Below are positions 20,933 to 31,418 of a DNA stretch of 64,000 nt, in pieces. The stretch spans positions 62,001-126,000 of the forward strand of contig JBBHKE010003535.1 in the NCBI GenBank assembly GCA_037447655.1, given 5' to 3'. A program made the position numbers and the translations under genes. This DNA comes from Zygnema cylindricum. Taxonomy: Eukaryota; Streptophyta; Zygnematophyceae; Zygnematales; Zygnemataceae. Within the stretch, counting starts at the first letter, position 1, and each line of letters begins with the position of its first letter. The notes under the pieces are model-generated. The model did no database searches. It saw only the letters and a program-made list of their open reading frames with translations, and was not told where the DNA came from.

Positions 20933-21852
20933 TTTAACGGCCCAAAACCAGCCCTATCATTCGGAACTGACTTAAAATTGATGACACTGACAAAAACCCC
21001 GCATTGAAATTTACTGTTAACGTTAATATCGATACATATTGTACTTTTTTTGTCGGGTTCCGTATCGGGAGGGTCGAGCAGACCATCTATATGTACTTGA
21101 ATCAGAGTCAACATTTTAGGTGACCGAAACCGACCGTTTTTTTTTCAAAATCTGAGTACCCGACGCCTGACCGGGTTATGTCACGCTCCTAAATTGTTAA
21201 CCGTTACCCGAAGCGCGTTTACGAAATTAAAAGTTAACCGAAACTCAATTTCTCGCAACTACCCGTACCTGCCCGTACCCAAAAAGTACAAAATTAATGG
21301 TACATTTCCCTTATACCTTCCACGATACCAAGAGTACAAAGTACAATAATGTTGAATAATATGGACAGTACAAAACTTTCATTTTTTTTTCGTTTTTTGC
21401 TTACTTGACCGTAACAATTTTATTTATTTTTTTGTGAATCAACCGCCTGAATATGCCCGGCCCCCCAAATTTGGCACCCGAATCCGCTCCGGATCCGACG
21501 CGGGCGGTCGGCTAACGGTTTCGGTTAACCGTTTGCGACCTCTGCCTTAAATTCTTGAAACCAACCAGAAACAATATATCGTTTCCACATATTTTTATAA
21601 GTCCCATGACGATAAATACACGAATTCTCAATACGGATGTTGAAACCAATTTCGTTGTAGATTCGTGAGCCCACTTAATTTAATAGTTTATCATAAACCG
21701 CCAACTTCAAAAGAAATTAGTTGATTCAATGGGTATTTGCATAAACTTGAACCCTTGTAGGCTAACGATATATAACAAACCCTAAAAACCCTAAAAACAT
21801 AAAAAAAAGCCTAAAAAACCATAAATAGTGAGTATCTATCAACTCTAACAAT
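20933..21852. other. Gene-free stretch
   Basis: No supported gene. GTGACCGAAACCGACC near 21120 and the inverted-looking GGTTTCGGTTAACCG near 21510 bracket a region full of CCGTACCCG motifs, perhaps a decayed inverted-repeat element. AAACCCTAAAAACCCTAAAA at about 21778 is telomere-like. Confidence 0.4.
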
Positions 21853-22696
21853 TAGTGTTGGGTATCGAGGACCCATTGCCGATATTCGATATATATCGAA
21901 TTTCAGGTACACGATAATCGATATATCGCTTCGATATATCGAATTTCAAATCATCGCGATATATCGCCGATATATCTCCAATATATCGTATCGTCGATAT
22001 ATCGAAGCTAAAAAAAAATATAATCCCACAGGTTTTCAAAGTCTCGTGACTTCGGACAAAGTGACTGTAAAATCTTTGCCGGAAAGAAATACGGTTTTTT
22101 TCCTGAAAGTCAACAGAGTGAAGGAGATCTCTGAGGTACATTGACGAGGTACACTTGTGAAGTACACGTACATCATACGCAAGTACGATTTTCCAGACGA
22201 AAAAGGTCGGTTTCCAGGTATTCAATGATTTTTGAGATTTGGTAGTCAGCTTACGTGGAACCACTCATATCATAACACGTATGTAAAAGTTTTTGACAAA
22301 AGATACGCGATGTACCCGAGGCCTCTGTAATACATTAATTTTGTTGTTCATACTATTACAGAGACCTCCTCGTGTAACCATACCCCAAATAATTAATTAT
22401 TAGAATTTCAGAATTAGTACTTTTTTGTCGGTTACATTTTGCGGCGTCTACCTATAAATCACGTTACGAAAATCACGGCGTATGTGGCGTATTGGACAAT
22501 TTGACTTTTTCACTAAAATAACATATTATATAAAAAAATAAAAATAAAAAATTTTAAAAATACTATATATCGCGATATATATCGCGATAATTTATGTTGG
22601 TCTTGGTACGATATATCGAGGATCCTGCTCGATCGATATTCGATATATCGAATATCGAGATTATCGCGATATTAATTTACCCGATACCCAACACTA
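21853..22696. mobile_element. hAT-type MITE, 844 bp, CGATATATCG-rich
   Basis: Terminal inverted repeats TAGTGTTGGGTATCG / CGATACCCAACACTA, followed on both sides by dense CGATATATCGAA palindromes. The interior (22030-22400) is unique to this family and recurs in the opposite orientation at 59087-59930, which is also 844 bp. No clear 8-bp duplication remains here (CTAACAAT against GTTACATC). No transposase frame. Confidence 0.8.
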
Positions 22697-22888
22697 GTTA
22701 CATCAGACAAAAAGTGAGGTTTAATACAGAATTTTGTACTTGCCCGTACCATGCTATACTATATTTTCGTGAGTTTCTTGAAAGCAGCATTACAGAAAAT
22801 AGGATTACAATTCTCTAAGTATCCGGGAGAATACGTAGACCGTCCGATTACATTTTAGTCTTTATCTGCCACGCAATCGCTTTATACG

Positions 22889-22941
22889 CCTCTGTATTGA
22901 TGAACCCACCTCGCGGAGGTGGGTTCACCAATACAGAACAA
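22889..22941. repeat. Perfect GC-rich hairpin with extended arms
   Basis: GAACCCACCTC (22902-22912) and GAGGTGGGTTC (22916-22926) are exact inverted repeats around GCG. Beyond a 2-base mismatch the arms continue as CTGTATTG / CAATACAG. It is similar in design to the hairpins at 24569 and 52897. Confidence 0.8.
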
Positions 22942-23009
22942 CTGAATTCACTACACTTGGACGATATACACATGCGTAGATGAAAAATGAAAATTTTTAC
23001 ACTCCCCCA

Positions 23010-23335
23010 AAATCACTAAAATCTTTCCCGAAAAAAAATAGGGTTTTTTCCTGAAAGTCAGCAGAGTGAAGGAGATCTTTGAGGTACATTGACGTGGTAC
23101 ACTTGTAAAGTACACAAACGTGATACGGAATTACGGATTTCCATACGAAAATGGTCGGTTTTCAAATCTTTGACGATTTTAGAGATTTGATCTTCGACTA
23201 CGTGGAACCACTCAAATTAGAACACGTATGTAAAAACTTATTTAAAGACGATACGCGATGTAACCGAGGCCTCTTAATACAAAATTTTTTCTCTCCGTAC
23301 TATTACAAAGACCTCCTGATGTAACCATACCCTTA
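23010..23335. repeat. Internal fragment of the 844-bp hAT family, without ends
   Basis: Matches the interior of the element at 21853 (22050-22380): TTTTTTCCTGAAAGTCARCA, GAAGGAGATCT, GGTACATTGACG and GTAACCATACCC in the same order. No terminal repeats. Confidence 0.7.
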
Positions 23336-23513
23336 ATCTGTGGATCAATAATGGTCGCAGTGGAGCGACAACTGGAACATATTCCCCTAAGCGCGACTTG
23401 TTAAAAAAAGCGGCAAGAATGATTGGACATTTGATAAATGCTAGGGGTGTTTCACGTGTTGCCTAATCACTTAACTTTTTCGATTAACACGTGCGAAACT
23501 AGTAAAGGTACAG

Positions 23514-24052
23514 TACACCGTCAATCGCTATTAGAGTAAAGGAATAAATAGCGTAAAAAAAAAATTAGTGTTATTAACACTAATCGGGATTTTTTTTTTT
23601 TTTTTTTAAATATATAAACTAATTAATCCGTAATTGTTATTTGGGTTGTCCTGAATAATAAATACCCGCCCTTTCGATGTCTACAGTAATATGTGTATCC
23701 GTACAAAATCTGACAATTCATACGCTGTTGCGCTATTCACACGGTCGACGGTCGAACATTTGAGAACGCGATTTTTGTCGACGAGTTTGCATCTCTTTCT
23801 TCCAGTGCACATTCACATGTGTGCGCAATAATGTTAAGTGTCTTTTGATGCCTTTGTAATTCAAAAAGTACTATTTCTAATGAAGATTCCTTGTCCGTAC
23901 GCCACATTATTTCCATCGCAGTGTACTTCCATTATTAACGCTAATTGAAAAAAAAACCCTAATTAGAATAATGGAAAAAATAGAATGATGGATTCTATTT
24001 GAAAATAGGGCACCAAATTAGCGTTATTTACTCTAATAGCAATTGGGGTGTA
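23514..24052. repeat. Family A MITE, long form (about 540 bp)
   Basis: Starts TACACCGTCAATCGCTATTA and ends ACTCTAATAGCAATTGGGGT plus GTA. TA sits at both outer ends. The inside includes GTCCGTACAAAATCTGACAA and ATAATAAATACCCGCC. The latter recurs inverted at about 26151. Confidence 0.65.
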
Positions 24053-24107
24053 ATGTGCACGCGCGCACACGCGCGAACGATTTCAATATGATTTGCATTT
24101 TCACATG

Positions 24108-25314
24108 TAGCGCACACGTTGAATTGCTATTAGGGTTAATGTTTTTTTCGTCTTATGAAACATATTTTCTCCGAACACCCATGTTGGATTTTGGATCTCA
24201 CTGTTGGGAATGAAAGATAAGATTCTCAGCTCGTGATTGGCACTCTCAAATTGAAGATTGTAGAAGGGTGTATGAATAGTAGATGTTTTACGTGGCGAAA
24301 AAATTACTAAGGGTACTTTCGCATGTGCTAAAGTTACACTTATTTTTTTCTGTTGTTTCCTCCATAGCTTAGAAAAAAACGAGAAGATACACAACCGTAC
24401 CAAAAAATTGAAATTAACGCCGAATAAGTTGTGTTACTTTAAAACTTTACATATGCTGGAGTTTGTTGTCTAGCGCAATGCAGTTTGTCGTCTAGCGCGA
24501 TGCAGTTTGTCATCTAGCGCATTTCGACCCACTTTCGCGTCTTTTCAGCTCATCTTCAAACATTATATAAAATCACCTCGCGAGGTGATTTTAAATAAAG
24601 ATCCATGAGGTGAGCGAATAGGCAGATGTTGTCACACGTGTCAGAAGTTTTTGATAATTTTTGTGCCCATACTACCAAAAAATAAACCCATTGCATGTTT
24701 CCAACCTGTTAAGACTTTTTTCCATGCGCTTTTTTCCGTACAAGGGCCGTGGAGGGGGACTTCACTAACGGACGCCATTTTGCAAAAGCGAAGTCTATAA
24801 CAGCGCCTCTCTCTCTTCGCTCCCACTATTGCATCTATCTCACTATTCTTGCAATGAAAAACGTCAATAATGGTATCAAATGAAAGATCTCTAAAAACAT
24901 TTTTTTTTACCATGTTTGCGGGTATTTTGATGGCAAGTAGGGTAAGAAATACTAAAAAACAAATTCGGGAAACCATGGCGGAAATTTAAAATTTGTGACG
25001 TTGATGCTATCATAATATAAGCGTGACGTCAAAATGTCACAAACCCTAATCATCTACAATGTCACAAGTAGATAGACGCATACAACTGTCGCTATTTTGT
25101 AAACTTCATCAATTGTAGCGAGTTTTTTAGTCGTCTAAAACCGTCACAAATTACACCCACGTCTACATCGGTCATAATTTGAGGCAACGATTCATTTTTT
25201 ACATACAAATGTTTTGAAACTAGTACGGAGAATCTTCGCTAAAAACAAAGTTACAACACTAAAGTTTTGGTTACATGCGAAAGTACCTAAACACTAGTAG
25301 CAAACTGGTGTGTA
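24108..25314. repeat. Family B MITE split by a PIF/Harbinger-like insertion
   Basis: The left part (24108-24310) runs from TTGAATTGCTATTAGGGTTA to CGTGGCGAAAAAATTACTAA. The right stub (25287-25314) is TAAACACTAGTAGCAAACTG plus GTGTGTA. Removing the insertion and one TAA restores the family B sequence. Confidence 0.7.
24311..25286. mobile_element. PIF/Harbinger-like non-autonomous element (family D, copy 1)
   Basis: Inverted ends GGGTACTTTCGCATGTG / ACATGCGAAAGTACC, with TAA directly flanking both sides, the classic 3-bp duplication of PIF/Harbinger. It contains a perfect 24-bp palindrome at 24569-24592 (arm AAAATCACCTCG) and a threefold TTGTCRTCTAGCGCRATGCA repeat at about 24463-24520. The right half shares TCTACAATGTCACAA and GACGTCA segments with the copy at 50525. 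No transposase. Confidence 0.75.
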
Positions 25315-25739
25315 CTGTAGCGAATGAATCGAACTTAAAGTGTATAGCCCATTTGCCACACTTTACCACACGAGGGAGGACCTTTATTCTTCTGCAGAGT
25401 CCCTTCGTTTGGCTTGTAGTTTCTCTTGATTTTACGTTAAACAAAACCCTATTGGGTAAATGTTTCGTATGGACGGAAATTTGTTCGTCTTTTCGCGCAA
25501 ACCAGAGGCTCTCTGTAACAAGTTTACAACATCGATTTCTCCTACGTATATTTGTAAGTTTTCGTACATTGAATCCTTACATTTCATCCGAACCAAAAGT
25601 ATGCGCATTTTACAAAAGATTCAATCTATGAGACATTTAGGTCTTAGAATAGTTATTTGCGCTTACAAGTAAGGCTCGTGCTCCATTAGGCTAAAAGTGA
25701 GGTAGTTTACTGTAAAAAGTGCTATTTCGTACTACTCTG

Positions 25740-26150
25740 TGTTGTCTTTTGGAAAGCTCTCAGTCTCAGAGCAGCGCAGCAGCGCAGCAACTATAGAGAC
25801 AGCAGCGCAGCTGCTATACGAAAGAGCAGCGCAGCTGCTATACAGCAGAGCTGCGCAGCAGCAGAGCAGGGCAGCAGCGAAGCTGCGATACTGACACGAC
25901 AAACGCAGCCACGGTCACTTTGGATAAGATCCGTACAGACAACGCAGCTGCTACTATCTTGGATATGATTTGGTGCAGGACATCACAGCCGCGGGTGATA
26001 TAAATGTGATCCGGTACGGGACAACACAGCTGCGATTAATATGAATCTAGTCAACGGACGAGATTCATAAGAGTATCACAAGTGACTTAGCCGACAAGTA
26101 TTTGTACAGTAACTTAATATAGATTCTGAGTAATATTGACTGTACAATGA
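25740..26150. repeat. GCAGC-rich dispersed repeat, possibly LTR-derived
   Basis: GC-richer than its surroundings: repeated GCAGCGCAGCTGCTATAC units, then GATCCGTACAGACAACGCAG and GACGAGATTCATAAGAGTAT. The same series in the same order occurs at 49237-49745, where it precedes a gag-like start. It is therefore a dispersed element; LTR origin is inference. Confidence 0.55.
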
Positions 26151-26303
26151 TAGGCGGGTATTTATTATTCGAAAAAACCCAAATTAGAGTTAGTGATTAA
26201 TTAGTATATATGTTGTTTTTTTTTTTTTTTTTTCCTAGTTAGCGTTAATAACACTATTTTTTTTCTACGCTATTCCTTTACTCTAATAGCGATTGGCGGT
26301 GTA
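26151..26303. repeat. Family A MITE, right arm
   Basis: GCGGGTATTTATTATTCG at the left mirrors a motif inside the element at 23514. The right end is ACTCTAATAGCGATTGGCGG plus TGTA, a canonical family terminus. Confidence 0.55.
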
Positions 26304-26467
26304 CTGTACCGTATTGTCGTTTTGCAGGAGGTTGTAATTTACTAATATGTCATGCTCTTTTATGTATGTCGTAGCTGTACGGCATACGCTGGAGTATACA
26401 GTATGTTGTGTACTGTATACAGCAAAACTACACACAGCATACGAAATACTACACCGTGAATCGCTAT

Positions 26468-26972
26468 TACACCGCGAATCGTAATTAGAGTAAATTACTC
26501 TAATTCGGTCGCTCGAAATTTCGACTCTATCACATGAAATAGAGTATATGATTCTAATTTTTTAATTATTCTGTTTAAGGTAAAGTTTAATTAGCGCTTT
26601 TAATTATAATATAGGTTCGTTTTAAATAGTGTGGAGTACGGACGACCTCCGACCGTGCAAAGTTGTACTTTATTAAGTAAAAAAGTACAAATAATGATTT
26701 AATACAGGCCGTTATCATGTAACTGCGTTTTAACAAACCGCGTTGTGCAGACGTCATAGTGACGATAAACTGTACGTTTTGCCAAATTCTGTACGAATAC
26801 CTTATTTACAGTAGAGGATATTAGCTTGCCAAATTAGAGTACTTAAATAAATTAGAGTAAACTTCATAGTTGGAACAGCTCTATCACATAAACTAGCGTT
26901 CATTACTCTAATTGTTTTTTTTAGTTTTTGTACTCTAATTTTTTCATTACTCTAATTACGATTCGCGGTGTA
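26468..26972. repeat. Family A MITE, 500-bp form
   Basis: TACACCGCGAATCGTAATTA at the left, exact complement at the right (TAATTACGATTCGCGGTGTA). The interior has AAAAAGTACAAATAATGATT, TAACTGCGTTTTAACAAACC and GACGTCATAGTGACGATAAA. Sister copies: 28848-29351, 35621-36096 (inverted), 55861-56366 (inverted). Confidence 0.85.
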
Positions 26973-27776
26973 GTGTTAATGTTTTTTTTGCCTCTTTAAA
27001 CATCGTTTATCCGTACACGTTTGTCCGATTTTAGATCTGACGGCTGCGATTGAAAGGTAACATTCTCACCTTCCGATTGGCGGTTTCAAATTGAAAATCC
27101 AACAATTGTGTACGGATAAAAAATGTTTAAGTGGCGAAAACATTATTAACGCTAATAGCGATACACGTAGGCCATACAGCTAAAGAATATGTCATACAGC
27201 AGAACCGAACAGGCCATACAGCGGTACTGCAGTACGGGTGCAGTACTGCAGTTTTGCGGTACACCTTCTGCAAAGTTTTACTTTTACTTTATCATTATTT
27301 TCTGCTTGTACTTTTTTGGTTTTACCTGCGAACTCAAAATTATTGTACAGTTGTTCAGTTTTTGCAATGCAATGTACTGGTTCAATTTTTGGCTAATGCT
27401 CAGTATTGCGCTATCGTGAAAGGAAACAGGTTAATTAAAGTTGCGGAAAGTACTGCAGCTCCTACGCTATTGAAATCCCCGATTTAACATAAATGTACCA
27501 ATAATACAGCATGCAGTGCAATAATCTACACAAATTCGACAGTGGACTTTACTACCAAATGAAACAACCGTAGTCCCGCGACACTTCAGATACCTCTCCA
27601 TGAACTATTTTTAAATCAACTTTTCAATGATAATGATCCACAACAAAGTTGCAGTGTTGAAGAAAGGCGGGTGTGTCTTAATGCTTTCTTCCAATTTCAG
27701 CAATACAGTGAGTCGTCTTCAATAAATACAGCTTATTCATCGCCTAATTGCCATTCGAATCTCCAACAAATGCTTA
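26468..27776. repeat. 1.3 kb direct repeat, copy 1
   Basis: Nearly identical to 28848-30151. It consists of a 505-bp family A element (26468-26972), a family B element (26973-27168) and about 600 bp of unique AT-rich sequence. The 118-codon frame at 27131 is preserved in both copies only because the DNA is duplicated. It crosses the MITE boundary and looks like no protein. Confidence 0.9.
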
Positions 27777-27819
27777 CACTATTTAAACTTTGACACTAAT
27801 AACGATGCGCGGTGTATCT

Positions 27820-28845
27820 TTCTCTCCCCCCTCCCCTCCTCCTCCTCCCTCACCTCCCCCAGTCCCTCTCCCTCATCCTCGCTCATTCTCATTTTCCGTT
27901 TCCTAGATGCAACTTCTCGATTAAACCTTTGTGTTTTTTTTATTTCTCTTTTAGAGGAAAGAGACTTCTTGTCTGTTTCCGCTGTCATTTTTCTGCTGTT
28001 TGTCTGCATCTCGGTTTTAGGAACTTGAAAATGTATAACGCAAGGGTACGTTTTTTTTAGACGGACTTTCCACGACTTACCTTTATTATCTACACGTGTC
28101 AGATTGTTTTTTGTGCCAATATTTGGTGAATTTGGCTCACAGCTTGCCAGCTGTCATTTAAAATTGACATATTTTCTTTTTTTGGGACAGCTGTAAAAGT
28201 GGGTTGTGATGCTTGTTGCTGAATTTTCCGTAAATTTTATGAGTCTATACATGAATATTACAATGTTTTAATACGGTTACTCCATTTTTTTTTATGTTTC
28301 TGTTATATGTTTTCTTTCTCAGCATCAGGCAACAATTTTCAGCGAAAATTGTACATTTTTTAGTCAGCTGAAATCACTTGAATTACAACTATAAAAAAAA
28401 GAGTTATTTAAAAGCTAAGTAAACAAAATGGGGGCATCTAAAAAAAAAGGGGGGAATTAAACACGCATTCATTTGATGGCGCTAAAACTCTGTCATATTC
28501 ATGCACAGGCTCATAAATTTACTGAAAACTCAGCAACAAACATCACAACTCACTTTTGCAGCTGTCCTGAAAAAAGAAAATGTGTTAAATCTAAAGGAAA
28601 GATGGCAAGTTGTGAGCCAGATTCACCAAATTTTGGCACAAAAGACAAACTGACACGTGTAGATAATAAAGAGTCGTGACAGCAAAAACGGACAAGAAGT
28701 CTCTTTCCTCTACAAGAGGAATAAAAAAATAAAAAATGTTTAAGCGAGAAGTTGCATGTAGGAAACGGAAAATGGGAAAGACCGAGGGAGAGGGAGGAGG
28801 AGAGGAAGAGGCGAGGGAGGAGGAGGAGGGGAGGGGAGAGAGAAT
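27820..28845. mobile_element. Foldback element with long inverted repeats (about 1.0 kb)
   Basis: The left arm, about 27820-28165, begins TTCTCTCCCCCCTCCCC and runs through TCGATTAAACC, GAGGAAAGAGACTTCTTGTC and TTATTATCTACACGTGTCAG. The right arm, about 28600-28845, holds the same landmarks as complements in reverse order and ends GGGGAGAGAGAA. The spacer between the arms (28170-28600) is unique. Long arms suggest a Mutator-like or foldback element; a 9-bp target duplication is not evident. Confidence 0.65.
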
Positions 28846-28847
28846 AG

Positions 28848-30151
28848 TACACCGCGAATCGTAATTAGAGTAGATTACTCTAATTCGGTCGCTCGAAATT
28901 TCAACTCTATCACATGAAATAGAGTAGATGATTCTAATTTTTTCATTATTCTATTTAAGGTAAAGTTTAATTAGCTTTTTTAATTCTAATATAGGTTCGT
29001 TTTAAATAGTATAGAGTACGGACGACCTCCGACCGTGCAAAATTGTACTTTATTAAGTAAAAAAGTACAAATAATGATTTAATACAGGCCGTTATTATGT
29101 AACTGCGTTTTAACAAACCAAGTAGTGCAAACGTCATAGTGAGGATAAACTGTAAGTTTTGCCAAATTCTGTACGAATACCTTATTTACAGTAGAGGATA
29201 TTAGGTGCCAAATTAGAGTACTTAAATAAATTAGAGTAAACTTCATAGTTGGAACAGCTCTATCACATAAACTAGCGTTCATTACTCTAATTGTTTTTTT
29301 TAGTTTTTGTACTCTATTTTTTTCATTACTCTAATTACGATTCGCGGTGTAGTGTTAATGTTTTTTTTGCCTCTTTAAACATCGTTTATCCGTACACGTT
29401 TGTCCGATTTTAGATCTGACGGCTGCGATTGAAAGGTAACATTCTCACCTTCCGATTGGCGGTTTCAAATTGAAAATCCAACAATTGTGTACGGATAAAA
29501 AATGTTTAAGTGGCGAAAACATTATTAACGCTAATAGCGATACACGTAGGCCATACAGCTAAAGAATATGTCATACAGCAGAACCGAACAGGCCATACAG
29601 CGGTACTGCAGTACGGGTGCAGTACTGCAGTTTTGCGGTACACCTTCTGCAAAGTTTTACTTTTACTTTATCATTATTTTCTGCTTGTACTTTTTTGGTT
29701 TTACCTGCGAACTCAAAATTATTGTACAGTTGTTCAGTTTTTGCAATGCAATGTACTGGTTCAATTTTTGGCTAATGCTCAGTATTGCGCTATCGTGAAA
29801 GGAAACAGGTTAATTAAAGTTGCGGAAAGTACTGCAGCTCCTACGCTATTGAAATCCCCGATTTAACATAAATGTACCAATAATACAGCATGCAGTGCAA
29901 TAATCTACACAAATTCGACAGTGGACTTTACTACCAAATGAAACAACCGTAGTCCCGCGACACTTCAGATACCTCTCCATGAACTATTTTAAATCAACTT
30001 TTCAATGATAATGATCCACAACAAAGTTGCAGTGTTGAAGAAAGGCGGTGTCTTAATGCTTTCTTCCAATTTCAGCAATACAGTGAGTCGTCTTCAATAA
30101 ATACAGCTTATTCATCGCCTAATTGCCATTCGAATCTCCAACAAATGCTTC
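28848..30151. repeat. 1.3 kb direct repeat, copy 2 (with 500-bp family A element at 28848-29351)
   Basis: Second copy of the unit at 26468-27776, differing by scattered substitutions and small indels (for example GGCGGGTGTGT against GGCGGTGT near 30045). It diverges at about 30151, after CAACAAATGCTT. The foldback lies between the copies. Confidence 0.9.
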
Positions 30152-30930
30152 ACATTAAACTTTACACATAAAACTTTGTTGCCTTTTCATCTTCTAGGAA
30201 TAACCACCACTCAAAGAGACACACACATCTTGCTGTCATAACACTAGGACTTCTAGGCAACAAAACCTATTTTACACCTTTTCTGCATTTAATACGGCAA
30301 AAAATGCGTTTCTTTAATGCGTTTCTTTTGGTCCATACTTCAAGGACTTTCATAAGCTCAGAGAGTCCCACATTCGGAACCTTGTCGATGCATTATGACA
30401 ATTTTTTCCCCAATCCACACCATACTACGTTTTAATCACGCTTTTTTCATAAAATCTTATTATAGATTATTATGTTTTCCCTAAGCATTTCCACACATAT
30501 TAGCAATATACATGTGAATCCAACAACAACAACACACCAAAAAAACAAAACCGAGAAAAAAAAGAAAAACTGAGAAAAAAACTAAGAAATCAAATTCTTG
30601 AATTCCTTCACATAACATGACCAAACCGTTTCCTGCTCCAAAAAAACCAATATTAAACAAAAATTGTTGTAATATTCAGTTTCTTGAGTAGCGATAATAA
30701 CACAAAAATAAAAAATAAGCATCTTCTACTCGTGTGTAAAAAAACGACAGATTCTGTCTCAACTGTTTTCTTACAAAACTGAAAACAGTTCTCAAATTCC
30801 TCTTTTCAAATTGAGAACCTGCCTCGTAAGAGTGTCTAGTACCCGAAATACTCTTTACCTATACAAATGGGTTCTAGGCATGAGCCACACTACTACAAGA
30901 CAAAAATAATGGTAGTCACACAGAAGTAGA
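30152..30930. other. Gene-free stretch
   Basis: AT-rich sequence with no supported gene or complete element. Poly-A/T runs near 30530-30590. Confidence 0.4.
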
Positions 30931-31032
30931 AGTAGAAATCCAAGGAAAAAGAGAACGAGAAGAAGGAGAAAGCGAAGTAGGAGGAGGAGAAGGTGAAGGA
31001 GGAGGAGAAAGTGAAGGACAAGAGGAGGAAGT

Positions 31033-31128
31033 GAAGAAGGAGAAGAAGGAGAAAGTGAAGAAGGAGAAGAAGGAGAAAGTGAAGAAGGAGAAGAAGGAGA
31101 AAGTGAAGAAGGAGAAGAAGGAGAAAGT
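31033..31128. repeat. Four perfect tandem 24-bp units (GAAGAAGGAGAA series)
   Basis: Units 31033-31056, 31057-31080, 31081-31104 and 31105-31128 are identical. They sit inside a longer GAAGGAG purine tract (30935-31180). The tract ends about 240 bp beyond the stop codon of the polyphosphate kinase gene. Frames here are Lys-Glu or Ser-Phe repeats and not genes. Confidence 0.9.
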
Positions 31129-31418
31129 GCAGGAGGAGGAGAAGGAGAAAAAGGAAAAGAAGGAAAAGAAAAGAAAAAAGGTCTCAAGTTGTAAAGTTGT
31201 CGCGAAGTTAACCTGGCTCATTTATTCCGACCACGGCATTTGATGTTTGCCATAGTAAAGAGGGAATTTTCTCCCGTCTCCCAGACTGTTTGTCCTATAT
31301 GAAGGGCAGAGAACAAAATTACATTTCGTAAAACTGATTTCTGGCCGATAAAATTGGGATTTCTAAATGCCAGAATTACGAAAGAGGGAGGAGAGAGTGA
31401 CATGGAAACACTTTTCCT

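Noticed and set aside
25745-25880. Short regularly spaced GCAGCGCAGC repeats, considered as a CRISPR-like array
   Set aside because: Units are degenerate, spacing is irregular, and the genome is eukaryotic with introns; this is CAG-type low complexity in a dispersed repeat.
27131-27487. 118-codon frame, found identically at 29510-29866
   Set aside because: Identity in two places reflects the 1.3 kb direct repeat. The frame starts inside a MITE and has no recognisable protein features.
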